Below are positions 43,583 through 56,176 of a stretch of 64,000 bases of DNA, in pieces; the first letter of the stretch is position 1, and each line of letters starts with the position of its first letter. Source of the DNA: Hyphodiscus hymeniophilus. Its lineage: Eukaryota; Ascomycota; Leotiomycetes; Helotiales; Hyphodiscaceae. The position numbers and the translations under genes were made by a program. Below the pieces are notes generated by a model. That model saw only the letters and a program-made list of their open reading frames with translations. It was not told the origin of the DNA and made no database searches. Where the stretch lies: positions 1,798,001 through 1,862,000 of the forward strand of contig VNKQ01000005.1 in NCBI GenBank assembly GCA_016508695.1, in the 5' to 3' direction.

Positions 43583-45458
43583 GAACGACAGCACTACCAA
43601 CGCTGTCAGCGATTTGGCCACGGAGTCCTGAGTGCACGGAGTCCTGAGTGTTTATCTCACCTCTATTACGATTACCCATCTTGAAAAACTCTCTATGTTA
43701 CTGGAAACGAGTGTGATTGTATTATTGACTCCAGAGAAATGAGTCCGCGAGATCCGACCTAGAGGCTCGACATACGCAGTGGGTAACTTGGTCCACAGTG
43801 CCTTTGTTTCGTTGGGCGCTCTCGATGAGTGGTTTGAAGTTGGCACAGGTGATGTACAGGGCGTAGAGGAGGAATTGGAAATATGGCGCTGGTGTGATTT
43901 AGTTGTTTGGCTCTGTTGAGGTCTTGGTCCAGGTCTTGGTCGAGCAACGAATGGACTAAAAGGTAAGCGTTGTATTTTGGCTTCCTCGTACGTCACGGGC
44001 TGGATGGTGCAGGGGGACTTTGGGGAGACTTTTTTTTAGCAATTACCTTATTAGCTACCTAGCACAGTCCGGACTGGTCGGCGAATGCAACAACAAATAA
44101 CAAGAACTTGCCAGGCAAAGGATGGAACAGAGAGAGGCTTCAAAGCTATTGTTTTGTTCTGAGAAAAAGGTCTGACAGGAGGAGGACGAGGAAGAATTCC
44201 TAGCGGCGAGATGACATTCACTCATTCATTCCTAGACATGCGGCTTATTCATCATTGCAGTTACATTACCACATTTTCATTTCCATTTCCCCTTGGACCC
44301 CCTGGGATGCTCGTATTGAAATGTTCGAGATGGGCATTAGTCCTTGACTCCTTGTGCAGTTCTTCCGCGTCCCTTGGCTTCCGCTACCGTGCTTGAGCCA
44401 TTGACGCGTCATACAAAGCGGAGTAGAGTTTGGTAGAGGCCAAGCGCGGCAGTGCCTCCCAACTGGACATTAGGTATAGGTTTTGGAATCTGGAATCAGG
44501 AATCATAACAACAAGTGGATGAGCCGAGAACTGGTATTGTGTCTTCATTCGAGTTCTTATTCGAATAGGCCGGGCGGCAAGGTCATCATCAATTGGCTTC
44601 GTCCTCCGCTACTGGCCAAGAGCAGTCTCTACATGCATGTGCTGTCCAATCCAATCCAATTCGATACAATATTTTACAACATTTTTACAACACAACAGAA
44701 CACAACCACGGCAGTGTCTCAACAAGTTGGCGGCAGCATTTAATCATTTAGCTGCGTCTTCTTTGCCTTTTCCAGCCGGCCATGACCCCCATCTCCTCCC
44801 TTCACAGGTGACCAAGTTACCCAGCTAGTCTACCAGCCAGGTTCTGTTAAGACGCCACTCCCGTAGTCCTGTTTCTCCTCTCTATGATCGACATAATCTT
44901 CCGGTGGTCATTCAAACCTCCAGCCTCAAACAATTACTAGTCGAAAAATATTCAAAGTACCTAAAGTCGGATACCAGATCAAGCAAGCCTGATACATCGA
45001 GAATGTCTTCCATGAGAATCTTATGTGCCACTATAAAATTTAAATCTTCCTGCCAGCTGCACGAGAACTGCAGACCGGATAAAATGTATTTGTCGGATTT
45101 GGCGAGATATTGAGGAGAATCTCGGGGACCGAGTCGAGCTACTTACAGTACCGAAGAGAGCCAATTCCAGCGAGGCTACGGCATATCTCAAATAAGGGAG
45201 TCTTCGACCACAAAAACCATGTTACAGTGGTACAGATAGCATGACAAACTCTTGACCCGTCAACAATCCCATTCGATTTCTGTCCCTTGCTGTTCAACGC
45301 GGTCAACCTCCCTGCACGTGTTCAACGATCGATCCACTTACCACCACCCGTTTTTATCGCGATAACGGCCTGGTCGGCCATTTCGTGGAGAATGAAGCAT
45401 CCTATGAGCGGTTTCACGACACAGCCTTCATCGATCAGATTCGATCCACGACGCTGGA
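43583..45458. promoter_or_regulatory. Divergent spacer, CAF120-like / PTC7-like
   Basis: 1876 bp between divergent start codons. A 114-codon minus-strand frame at 43652-43996 lacks a usable ATG and is Ser/Pro-rich; it may be 5' leader. The stretch 44640-44720 is rich in CA/AAC, typical of a fungal 5' leader. TGCACGTG occurs at about 45315. No gene called. Confidence 0.4.
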
Positions 45459-46714
45459 ATGAGGAGGTCGGCTCTTCGAACTACAGCTGCGCGAGCCATT
45501 GTTTCTCAGTCTCGACGATCTCTTATTCAGAGTTCTCCACGATGTCACCCGGACTTGGCTTACTCAACAGCTTCTGATGCTGAGGCGTCCGTGCCGCCTT
45601 CTCAGAAAGAACGTCGACCATTTCGATTCGAAACTGGGCTTGCTTTATTTGCAAAGCGACCACCGAGACCTTTTCCTCCGCCATTCCTTTCACCTCCCTC
45701 AGGCTCGTTTTCCGATCCCTTGAGCACTCATAATCGGAGTCGCGATAGGCGCGCCTTTGTAAATGGGGAGCTCATCAAGGGATACACAAATGGAGACGAT
45801 GCTGTGTATGACAGTGATATGTTCATAGGGGCAAATGATGGAGTCGGAGCATGGTCAACAAGGCCTGGCGGACACGCAGGGTCGGTGATGTACTCGAGTG
45901 TTATTTCCTATGCTAACATCATATAGCCTTTGGTCAAGGCTGATTCTACATTTCTGGGCTATGGAGATGGAGAACGATGCGGAGCGAGCAAGACCTACAG
46001 GCGAACAATACATACCCAATCCAGTCGAGTACCTCCAGAGAGCCTACGAACAGACAATCGAAGCGACCTCTGAGCCAAATCAATGGCAGGGAACTACCAC
46101 AGCAGCTGGGGCCCAACTCTCTTACCAAAAGCTCGATGCAGATCCTGATGCGCCCTCCACACCATTGCTATACATCACCAATCTCGGCGATTCTCAGGTA
46201 CTTGTCCTCAGACCCCGCGATTCGGAGCTTGTATACAAAACGAAAGAACAATGGCATTGGTTTGATTGTCCTCGACAGTTAGGCACAAATAGTCCGGATA
46301 CGCCCAGAGACAATGCTGTGATGGACAAGGTGCCGATAGAAGAAAATGATGTTGTGCTTGCCATGTCAGATGGTGTCATTGACAATCTCTGGGAGCATGA
46401 GATCATTGATAACGTCGTTTCTAGCATACGGAGATGGGAAAGTGGCCAAGGAGGAGAAGCAACAGGAGATCGACATGGCGGTGCTGGCGGAGGCATGAAA
46501 TTCGTGGCTGAAGAGCTTATGAAGGCTGCTAAAGTCATTGCCACCGATCCTTTTGCTGAAAGTCCTTTTATGGAGCATGCAGTGGAGGAGGGTTTGGCTA
46601 TGGAAGGAGGTGAGTTGTCATATTACTTCTAACTTTACCTTTGATTGACTTTACTTAGGTAAACTGGACGACATCAGTGTGGTCGCTGCGCTGTGCAGGA
46701 AGAACAAGGGCTGA
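45459..46714 (+). CDS. PP2C-type phosphatase, mitochondrial Ptc7-like
   Basis: Metal-dependent Ser/Thr phosphatase related to yeast Ptc7 and mammalian PPTC7, which act in mitochondria on coenzyme Q synthesis and other matrix proteins. CDS is join(45459..45880,45927..46609,46659..46714), 386 aa. The N-terminus MRRSALRTTAARAIVSQSRR is a good matrix-targeting presequence. Core motifs are GDDAVYDSDMFIGANDGVG (metal Asp in the DGVG loop), TTAAGAQLSY, LYITNLGDSQVLVLR and LAMSDGVIDNLWEHEI, with C-terminal DDISVVAALC. Intron 1 (46 nt) uses a GTCGGT donor with CTAAC branch and joins GGHAG to LWSRL; intron 2 (49 nt) joins MEGG to KLDDIS. Both junctions fit the family. Confidence 0.92.
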
Positions 46715-47238
46715 ATTAAGCACCTGAAGAAATCATGAACCACAAATCCAGACCTGATCGTAGGGTTACTCGGAGCCGCTCCGAAGAGAGTTGACTTGCC
46801 CAGGCTTTCTAATCCACCTTTGCTTGGGCTAAAAGAGCTTCATTCTTGGCTCTGCTTGCGCTCATCATATTCAGGATCCTAACGCCGAGCCAAGAACTAC
46901 ACGTTCAACCTCAGCCAACTCGAAGGTTGTTAGGAGTTGCTCCCGAGATGATCAAATTCAAGTTGAGAGTGGCGGTCTAAGAATGTAACATAGACGTGTG
47001 GAAGTTCTAACTGGAATTATTGAAGACTCGAAGATCTGCAATATCCCAGTAATAATGGAAGATCATTCGAAAAATGGATATTTGTACCCAATTTTATTGA
47101 TCTCTCGATAAGGTCCTCCTTATCTTAGCGCCAATTAAAATCTCAAAAATATCCCCATGCAACCCAGCCTCGAATCCAAAACCTTTAAGCTCTCTGGAAC
47201 ACCACTACAAGTCGCCGATTGATGAACCGACATTCAAG
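46715..47238. other. Intergenic, PTC7-like to UTP23
   Basis: 524 bp. 3' UTR and promoter expected; no gene seen. Confidence 0.4.
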
Positions 47239-48265
47239 ATGAGAGGTAAACGATCGAAACAATACTGCAAGCTGATGCAGCAGTACGGTCTCACTTTTGG
47301 CTTTCGCGAACCATATCAAGTCCTCGGTCGGCTCTCCCATCACGATCGCAATCAAGACCACCGACTGACAATTGCTACAGTTGACGCAGATATCATACGC
47401 GATGCGGACAGATTCAAGATGGACCTTATAGGAGGATTAGAACGGACATTACACGGACAAGTCAAACCAAGTACCTTCCCCATTCTCTCACAGTCTTCAG
47501 TCTTTCCACGGATGCTTGGTGTACTGACTGAAACGCACAGTGATAACCCAATGCTCCATGCGACATCTGTACGCCCTATCCACCTCGCCGAACCCAGAGC
47601 CAGGAATAAACTACCTGATCGATAAAGCCAAAACGTTCGAGAGACGCAGATGCAATCATTTGCCCGAAGACTACCCCGTGCCCCTCTCCGCAGAAGTCTG
47701 TATCTCCTCTGTCGTGGATCCCAAGGATAGTAAGACGAACAAGCATCGCTATGTAGTGGCGAGCCAGGATCTGGAGGTTAGGAAGGCGATGAGGAACATT
47801 CTGGGCGTGCCGTTGGTGTATATCAGTCGGAGTGTTATGATTATGGAACCGATGGCAGATCAGAGCAGAGGCCAAAGGGAGAAGGGCGAGAGGGTAAAGT
47901 TTAGGGATGGGATTAAGAGGGGTGGTGGGAAGACGGGGGAGAAGAGGAAAAGAGATGATGAGGAGACAGAGGGGGATGGTGGGGAGGGGGAGAAGAAGAA
48001 GATTAAGAGGAAGGGTCCGAAAGGTCCAAATCCCTTGAGTGTTAAGAAGCCTAAGAAGAGGGTTCCTGAGGGAGAAGATACTACAGTTATGGAGAAGAAG
48101 GTTAATAAGGAAAAGAAGGAGCTTGAGAGGGAAGTGGCTACGAGATCGCAGTTAGAGGGTGATGGTTCGGATCCAGCTGTTAAGAAGAAACGGAAGAGGA
48201 AGCATAAGGCTGCTGTCGGTGAGGGCGCAATTGTGGCGGAGGCAGCTGGTGATGGCGATGATTGA
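47239..48265 (+). CDS. UTP23: rRNA-processing protein Utp23
   Basis: Utp23 is a PIN-fold protein of the small-subunit processome that helps release the snR30 snoRNA in the nucleolus. CDS is join(47239..47326,47381..47470,47541..48265), 300 aa. The N-terminus MRGKRSKQYCKLMQQYGLTF is diagnostic, then QVLVDADIIRDA with a PIN acidic residue, KPMITQCSMRHLY and HRYVVASQDLEVRKAMR. CSMRH and RRRCNH contribute zinc-ligand-type Cys/His. After about residue 190 the tail is very Lys/Glu-rich (KRKRDDEE, KKKIKRKGPK), as in other Utp23 proteins. Intron 1 (54 nt, donor GTCGGC, branch CTGAC) has no stop and is in frame; removal gives the family's FREPYQVLVDAD. Intron 2 is 70 nt. Confidence 0.93.
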
Positions 48266-48806
48266 GTCTACCAAATGAGAATTCTATTTTCGAGCTTTGC
48301 CCAGGCCCTGCTCGCACTCATTGGTACTTTATCGTATTGTCATAAACGATGCCCAATAATAAAACGCTCTTTAGACTTCTACTAATGCCTGCCGAGTATC
48401 TGCCTCCAGCACGAGGAAAAATTCACATCTGCTGTGGATTTGGTTTAACGCTTGTAGACAGTAAGAATAAAACTATAGTAGCTGTCGGTAGTGGTTGACA
48501 AGTTTCTCTGTATCAAAACATCAAACCCACTTTCTTAGCTGAATCTTCAATACTTTACCTATCAAGCCACTAAAAACGGTTCTGTATCGACCCCACATAC
48601 GCTAATAACCCCTGTCTCTCCCATCCCGTCTAGCCGTCAAAGCTCTGTTTTCGGATGTGAGCAGATCAGTAACCAGCCGCAACAGTATGAACCAGCAGAA
48701 ACGATCTTTGTGAAATAATGAACACCTAAACGTGCTTGTACCGGAAACCTGGGCAAGTGAATGATTGCTTCACAGCGAGCTGGACGTGGTGGACAAGGTG
48801 GGCAAC
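48266..48806. other. Intergenic, UTP23 to DUF726 gene
   Basis: 541 bp; AATAAA-like signal near 48358 fits a UTP23 poly(A) site. No gene seen. Confidence 0.4.
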
Positions 48807-51800
48807 ATGCCGCAGAGCGAGGAGGAGAGCAATGCAGATACGACTGATGCGACGAATATCAATGGGGCTGGGAATGGCAAGGAGAAGGTCGTCACTGACG
48901 AAAATGTCGTAGCAGAGAAAGATGAGTTTGGGCTGCCGATTAGGAACCGAGCCTTGGTTGAGGACGAGGGAGTGGATGAGGCTTCGGACAAGGAAGACTC
49001 GACCTTAGGGATCAACGGCCATGCTGTGAAGGGTGAAGCCGGTGCAGAGGAGGAACTTAATCATAATTCGGAACCTGGTGAATCGGGAAGCGAAGACGAA
49101 TTCAAAGATGCGAGATCGACGCCTAATCCATTGACGCATGCTCCGCAGACTCCAGTAGACACCTCAATACGAGAGCCGGAGCAGACAACACCGAATTCTG
49201 ACATAACGAAACCTACAGAGACGGTGCAGGAGGTCGAGAGTCCTCTGCATGAGAAGACAGAAGGTCCGGAACTTATGGAAGAAGCAAAGTCTCAAGAGAC
49301 GACAGCTATTGAGCCTAAGCTTGAGAACCCAGGATTAAAGGACAACCCCCCAACGGAAGTGGACTACCATCCCCGAATCAGCACACGAGAGGACAGAGCT
49401 CGACAGGTGGAGGTATATCCGAATGGTCGCATCAGCATATTACTCAAAAAGAAGAAGAGGTCAAAGAGGAAGACGATGAATGGCAACCCATGCCCGCTTT
49501 TGCACCATACGATATATATGATGATGATAATAGGCTTATTGCCAGAGAAGCAGTGGACTCTGATAATGATGTCGATAATGATGGTCTGGGAGGGGCAGGA
49601 AAAGGATATACAAGGATACAACTTGATGAGGATGCTCAATCGGCGACTAGTCTCGACGAGAACACTCAATATTTGTTTAAGGACATCAATGGAGGCACTG
49701 GTGCTGGAATGGAGGATGAGGAGCAGAGAGATGCTGTTTCACAGATGCAGGCCACGAAAGATCTTCTGACAGAAGGGCAAAGAATCGCATATGTGGGCAT
49801 GACTCGACTTATCCTCGCGATAATGGTCGATCAGGCGGAGCTCATGATAGACCCAAAGTTGAAGGGAAGCAAGAAGGACTTACAAACAGGTGCAGAAGCT
49901 ATGAAAATGTGGAGTCAGAAGATGATGGTTCGATTATACGCCCACATGGAAATCAGCGCCGCTGAACAGATCATGGTTGAGCAGCTGTCTGAACATGGCG
50001 TTTTACCATCAGATCTAACACCCACCCTCATGCAAAATGCTCGAGTCAAGAACCCCATGGCCGATGAGAAGGCATCTATGGTAGGATTGTCATCTCCTCG
50101 CCCATCCTCCATGGCTTCGACAGGAAGAAGTCCAAGGCCGTCCATATCTTCACCCCAACCTTCTATGTCTTCGCCAAAGCTTTCAACGACTCCCCGTGAA
50201 GAGGAGCCAGCTACTCAGCCACCACCTTACCAACAACATGAGGGCGAGGATCTCCCTGAAGTCCGGACCCCATCTCAGCTACCAACAACGGCAAATCTTG
50301 ACATCGATTTGCGGTGGACTGTTCTTTGCGATCTCTTCTTGACTCTCATTGCTGACTCTGTCTACGATGCTCGGTCAAGAGTTTTGCTCGAGAAAGTCGG
50401 CGAGAACATGCAGGTCGACTGGCTAGAAATATGCCGATTCGAGAAGCGAGTGACCGATGCATTAGAAATGCAGCAAGCTGCCGAGAAAGAAAATTGGAAC
50501 GAAGACGAGCATAAAGAGAACCGTCGGAAACTGGCACTGAAGAAACGCTACATCATGATGGGCCTTGCTACTGTTGGTGGCGGCTTGGTCATTGGACTGT
50601 CCGCTGGTTTACTTGCACCTGTCATTGGTGCCGGTCTGGCAGCTGGCTTCACAACGATAGGAGTTGCAGGCACAAGTGGGTTTCTGGCTGGTGCTGGAGG
50701 AGCTGCTATCATCACTTCTAGTGCTGCGGCTTCTGGTGGTATCATTGCTGTACGAGCTGCGAACCGCCGGACGGGAGCTGTCAAGACCTTTGAGTATCGG
50801 CCGCTTCATAACAACAAACGAGTCAACCTGATCGTCACCGTTTCGGGATGGATGACGGGCAAAATCGATGATGTGCGGTTACCCTACAGCACGGTAGATC
50901 CTATTATGGGTGACATCTATTCCGTCCTTTGGGAACCTGAAATGCTTACAAGTATGGGAGATACCATCAACATTCTCGCAACCGAAGTAAGTCCTTGAAA
51001 ATACTTATTGAATGCATACTTACTCTCCAGGCACTTACCCAAGGTCTGCAACAAGTTCTCGGCAGCACGCTCCTCATCGGTCTCATGGCTGCCTTGCAGT
51101 TGCCAGTCGTATTGACCAAGCTGGCGTATTTAATCGACAACCCGTGGACTGTATCACTTGACAGAGCTAATTCTGCCGGACTCATTCTAGCAGACTCTCT
51201 AATTGACCGGAATCTTGGAACCAGACCTGTCACCTTTGTCGGCTATTCTCTTGGCTCCCGAGTCATCTTCTCTTGCCTGAGGGAACTTGCGAGGAAAGGT
51301 GCACACGGCTTAGTTCAAAATGTCTACCTATTTGGCTCCCCAATTGTGGCCAAGAAAGACGAGTATCTAAGAGCTAGATCTGTTGTTGCAGGTCGCTTCG
51401 TCAACGGATACGCAACGAACGATTGGATTCTCGGCTATTTGTTCCGTTTAACAAGTGGAGGTATAAGTCGAATAGCAGGCCTCGCTCCGATAGAGGGTAT
51501 TCCCGGTCTAGAGAACGTGAATGTCACAGATCTCGTACCAGGACATATGGCATACCGCACCGCCATGCCTAAATTACTCCGTGAGGTAGGCTGGATCGTC
51601 GAAAGCGACGAGTTCACTGAAATAGAAGATCCGGATCCAGAGAACCACGCAGCGCGTCAGCGCGAGCTGATCAACGAGATTGAGGAAGCACGGAAGGACT
51701 TTGAGAAGAAAGAGAAAGAAGGGAAAGGTAAGTTCGGATGGCTATCTCGCAAGAAAAAGACGGTTGTCGAGAAGAAAGAATGGGAGACATATGAAGAGTC

Positions 51801-52446
51801 GAAAGGAGATCCTGATAGCACAAGAGGCATGGAAGATCAGTTCGGCAATAACCACGGTGTGTTATTTGACGTCGACGCCATCCGCGCTGAGCTCGCAAGC
51901 GAACACATGGAGGTGAAGGAGCTCAAATCGACTCTGCCGCCGATGAAGCTCGATTTGAGTTCACCGTCCTCTGTGGTGACCAACCCCAGGGCTTCCTTAC
52001 GAGAAACAAAATCCTATGAGCCACACACCCAAGCTTCTCTTCGTACTCCAGAATACAGACTCTCGCCCACGCCTTCACCTCGTGCTTCAACAACCATGCC
52101 TCCTACAATCAGTCGCCAGCCTAGTCCGCATTATTACGACGAAGAGGAGGATGGAGACGAGATACAAATGACGTTCGACACTTCGTACCACTCTCCGTCC
52201 GTTTCAAATGCGCACCTTCCTCTCTCATCGACCAACTCGCCAAAATTCCCTCCACAAGCTGATCCTGTGGATCGCGCAGCGACACTACAGAGGCCGGAGT
52301 TGAAGAGCAGTAATACATTACCAATTAGTGGATTGTCCGTTGGTGGCGGCATGGGGATGGGATCCATGACGATGGAGCATAATGCGTGGGCAGATGAAGA
52401 CGAGGATTTTGAGCACGAGAAGGAGATCGAGATGACTTTTGCATAG
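48807..52446 (+). CDS. DUF726/TMCO4-like membrane alpha/beta hydrolase, frame broken at an A run
   Basis: Related to fungal and animal DUF726 proteins (TMCO4; yeast Mil1). Reading starts at ATG 48807 (MPQSEEESN), with a 215-residue acidic disordered region, and stays open past 49450, but the family sequence continues in the -1 frame from the A5 run at 49446-49450: KEEEVKEEDDEWQPM, then MPAFAPYDIYDDDNRLIA. A long Gly/Ala hydrophobic segment (MGLATVGGGLVIGLSAGLLA onward) probably inserts in membrane. A 44-nt intron (50987-51030) joins ILATE to ALTQGLQQVLG. The hydrolase nucleophile is in TFVGYSLGSRVI, with HGLVQNVYLFGSP after it. A disordered tail ends DEDFEHEKEIEMTF. With one base restored the protein would be about 1198 aa. 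Whether the break is real, programmed or a sequencing error is unresolved. Confidence 0.82.
49440..49460 (+). other. Apparent -1 frameshift site in the DUF726 gene
   Basis: The sequence around 49445-49451 is C AAA AAG in the upstream frame, followed by a GAAGAAGAGG stretch. The downstream family-like frame is entered by slipping back one base, or equally by one missing A in the run. The upstream frame continues with low-complexity Lys codons and ends at 49769. Confidence 0.75.
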
Positions 52447-53729
52447 GGCTAGAGCATCATCTGGATAGACCCGCGGTCTGAATGAGGAGAGAGCAGTCAG
52501 AAGCAAGAAGCTGAGCAGTGCCTGTTATTTGGAGTTGGTCGTACATAGGTGAGATGACTCAGATGAGTACATACATCGTTCGCAGCATGGCATTGGGAAA
52601 TTCAGCGGAGAGCGATCTAGGCGTTGTGGCACGACGAGATGTAAATTCGGTATTAGTAGTGTCTCATAAATTAGGCCCAAGCCAGTCACATAGTCCTCAA
52701 CTCTGGATTTCACAGACGTGTAAACTAGCTCTACTCCTTCATGACCAAAGAGACCCGTTTTTCGTCAGTCGCACTTTCAACGCTACTTAGATGCCAAACC
52801 TTCGCTTCGGAGAACTGCGTGTAGACTCGTTCTTGCATCGCATGCAGTGATAGGGAGTGTATGCTTACTTTGAAATTAGGGTACTTTAAACGAGTAGGAA
52901 GTCAGGGGTAGGAAATACACTTCTACGATCAGTGCGGTGGAATGCCAACGAAGACTTGACATATATGCTGGACTTCGTAGAGAAATAATGGTACTCACTC
53001 CATGATACAGAGGTCAGCCACGATGGGTTGAGAAGGCTGGCAAGGCTGGCAAGGCCGGCAAGGCTGGCAAGATCGTCCTCGGAACCTAGGCATGAACAGG
53101 GCTATCCACAGGAAAATCTCGGAACGAGCGATGGACCATTCAATAATGAGGTAGATGATTATGGCTTGCGTATACGAAGGTAGTTGTAGATGGATCAGTC
53201 ATAGACGATATCAACCTTGCTTGAAAACTTGCTCATTCTTCGCTCTCTCTTTCTTTGCTCACTTGACCACGAGATGTTCCGTAAACTGCCGACTCACATG
53301 ACTCAGCAGCGAGGCTGAGATCTGACTGTCCCCGAAAACGAGGCGTTCTCCACTGCATGCCCACTGCATTCCTGTCAACAGTGCCACGATATTGGCTGCA
53401 GATAACGTGCAAGCTCGCTGACCATGGATAGCACGGCCATACGGCATGAGTCTCCCTACTTGCATGTGGATTCCTAGCCTCTGCACGAAGATTATCTAAG
53501 GACATAGCAAAGAAGACTCCGCGGCAAAGCCCGATCACCGATATAAGACAATACACGCTCTAAGGCTAAGGCATTCACTTTCTACTGTTGTTCTCGCCGT
53601 CAGAGTACTTTCTCTTCCTAGAACTTACAATTATACAAACATCCTACTCACCTAGCAATTGCCTTCAGCCAATCTCGATATCGCAACTCTTCCTCCATAC
53701 TCAAGTCTCACAGCATAATATCAGACTCG
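52447..53729. promoter_or_regulatory. Intergenic, DUF726 3' end and AOX promoter
   Basis: 1283 bp. Holds a four-copy 9-bp tandem repeat (53033-53068) and a TATA-like ATATAAG at about 53541. I looked for the CGG-N7-CGG motif known from Neurospora aod-1 control and did not find a clear copy. No gene seen. Confidence 0.4.
53033..53068. repeat. Minisatellite, 9-bp unit AAGGCTGGC x4
   Basis: Four head-to-tail units of AAGGCTGGC; the third has one T-to-C change. It lies in the intergenic region about 660 bp upstream of the AOX start. Confidence 0.85.
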
Positions 53730-54863
53730 ATGCTGCGAATACCAACGAACATTACACTCTCCAAACAAACCGCTACTCAGCTCTCAAAGGCTGTGGCAAG
53801 CTTTTCACAACATGGAGTTCTAACCAACGCACCGTGCCTCCAGCTCAATATCCAAGCTCAGCTGCCTCATAGACAATTCTCATCAACTTCAAGAACGCGG
53901 CTTCGAGAATTCTTTCCCGAACCCGAACATGGTCACCAAATCCAGAAGACCGACGCGGCATGGCCACATCCTTCGTATGTTCTCCTTCGCTCTCTTATAC
54001 TCCTACGCTGACACGATCTTCACAGGTACGGCGCCGAAGACCTGAAATCGAAAATCTTCTTTGCCCATCGGCAACCCAAAGACTTCTCCGACCGCGTCGC
54101 CTTATTTCTTGTTCGCTTCTTGCGTTGGGGAACAGACCTCGCAACTGGATATAAGCATGATGTCGAGAGCCCCAAGAAAGCTGGTGACGAGAATGCCGTC
54201 GCCGCCACCAAACCCTACCAGATGAGCGAACGCAAGTGGCTTGTGCGATTTGTTTTTCTGGAATCTGTAGCTGGAGTCCCGGGAATGGTTGCTGGTATGC
54301 TTCGACATTTACACTCATTGAGAAGACTGAAAAGGGACAATGGCTGGATCGAGACCCTGCTTGAGGAGGCATATAACGAACGCATGCATCTGCTTACCTT
54401 CTTGAAGATGGCAGAGCCGGGTTGGTTCATGAAGTTCATGATCTTGGGCGCACAAGGCGTATTCTTCAACAGCTTGTTCCTTTCGTATCTGATTTCTCCG
54501 CGTACCTGCCACCGCTTCGTCGGCTACCTCGAAGAAGAAGCTGTTCTTACATACACGCTCGCCATTCAGGACATCGAGGCCGGCAAACTACCAAAATGGC
54601 AGGACCCGAAGTTTTGTATTCCCGACTTGGCGGTCAAATACTGGGAGATTCCAGAAGGACACCGCACGATGAGAGACCTATTGCTCTATATTCGGGCGGA
54701 TGAGGCAAAGCATAGAGAGGTCAACCACACGCTCGGCAATTTGAAACAAAGTGAGGATCCCAATCCGTTTGTGTCGAGCTATAAGGATAAGAGTCTCCCA
54801 CATCCTGGGAAGGGCATTGAGAATATCAAGCCGACGGGATGGGAGAGAGACGAAGTACTTTGA
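53730..54863 (+). CDS. AOX1: Mitochondrial alternative oxidase
   Basis: Cyanide-insensitive ubiquinol oxidase of the inner mitochondrial membrane that reduces oxygen without pumping protons. CDS is join(53730..53974,54026..54863), 360 aa. A Ser/Thr/Arg-rich presequence (about 1-60) is followed by the di-iron domain. All six ligands are present: E161 (FLESVAG), E200 and H203 (NERMHL), E252 (LEEEAV), E308 and H311 (RADEAKHREVNH). The intron (51 nt; GTATGT donor, GCTGAC branch, CACAG acceptor) joins WPHPS to YGAEDLK. The regulatory cysteine of plant AOX is absent, as expected in fungi. The gene is likely stress- or inhibitor-induced by homology, but no known control motif was found upstream. It is followed by KAR9 on the same strand. 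Confidence 0.96.
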
Positions 54864-56176
54864 GGAATAGCTTGAAGAAAACTGTTTGAATAGATCACTG
54901 GCGAATTCACGGACAGGCAACAACCTGACAGCCAAGTTGGCGCCCCACGATATACAAATCGGTGTACGATGTCGATTTCACCACTCATTACAACACTGTA
55001 CATACATCTTTCACAACTCTCATGGCGTTATACCGGAATGTGCTTCAGCGGAGGCGTTTGGCGTCTCAAATATCGGAGCTTCAATAAGAAGAATGTCGTA
55101 ATGAATGTAGCAGCCGATACTTGGTTGCGTTCAAATCTTCAAATGTGACCTGATTTAGTTGCTTCGTATAGAAACAGGTGCTCGACAGCGGTACTGTAAC
55201 ATTTTCTTCCTCGGACTTAAAAACAATAGAGCATATCATATTTGGACGAGCGGGCTTTGTGAAAGCATGTGGTATTGACACTTCGCTTGTAGGACAAAGG
55301 AATTGCAAATGAAGGATAGCAGCGGTATCTTTCTTTCTGAACTAGATTATTATCAGTTTCCTTGACTACTCGTCACCTAAACCAAACAATCCAGATCTTC
55401 AGTTTACTCGACCAAAGTCACCAAACACATACCGTCTCCCAAGCTCCGTCGCATCTACTTTCTAAATGGCGCCTCAAGTCATTGGCCAGCCGTTCGTTGC
55501 CCCTTGCTCCCCTATGCATATCCAAGATCAAATATTAAGATCGTAATAACTAACGATAAAGTCTCAGAGCTCGGGCACCAGAGTTCAGGGGAGGTAACGA
55601 AGCCAAATCTCGGAATAGTTACTGTGAAAGAGGCTACACAAAGATCTGGGCAACCGTCACCTTCCCAATATTGTGCGTTGTGCGATACGAACGATCAGAC
55701 GGGCTTCAACCCACACTGTCATCGGTCCTCCTAGTATCCTACCCTCTCTCGTCTCTTCTCCACACCTCAATTGCCTCCAACAAAGTCGCCGGTCTCCTCC
55801 TAGGTCGTCTACCTTAGGAACTCTCGTACGTGGCTTGCTCCATCTGCTCCATACCCCATAGGCCCAACGTTGTGAATGCGGGCACTCACGGCCACCGGCA
55901 TCACCCTCTGTCAACCACTCCAATCTCACCAAATTCACTACCAAGGGCCTGTCCAGTGTGTGCCTGCCTGCCTACCCACCACTACCACCAGGCACCTTAA
56001 ATTAAGGCACGGCCCTGACCATAGAGGGACTGCTCCCCTAGCCCAATCCTCACCCAACCCAACCCAGCCAAGCTCAGCTTCACTGCGACTCTGTCTTCAG
56101 CATCGCGTTGCTACGAAGTTTCAATGGTCATCACGCACTCGAGATATTGCCCGTTGAATCGACTTCGCCGGCTCCA
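54864..56176. other. Intergenic, AOX to KAR9
   Basis: 1313 bp. The part before 56177 is C/T- and CCA-rich (55720-56090), as in a long fungal 5' leader. No gene seen. Confidence 0.4.

Noticed and set aside
43652..43996. 114-codon minus-strand frame upstream of the CAF120-like gene
   Set aside because: It has no ATG near its start, is low in complexity, and sits where a 5' leader is expected.
53300..53729. CGG-N7-CGG alternative-oxidase induction motif
   Set aside because: CCG triplets occur near 53520-53540, but the spacings I counted are 9 and 4, not 7.
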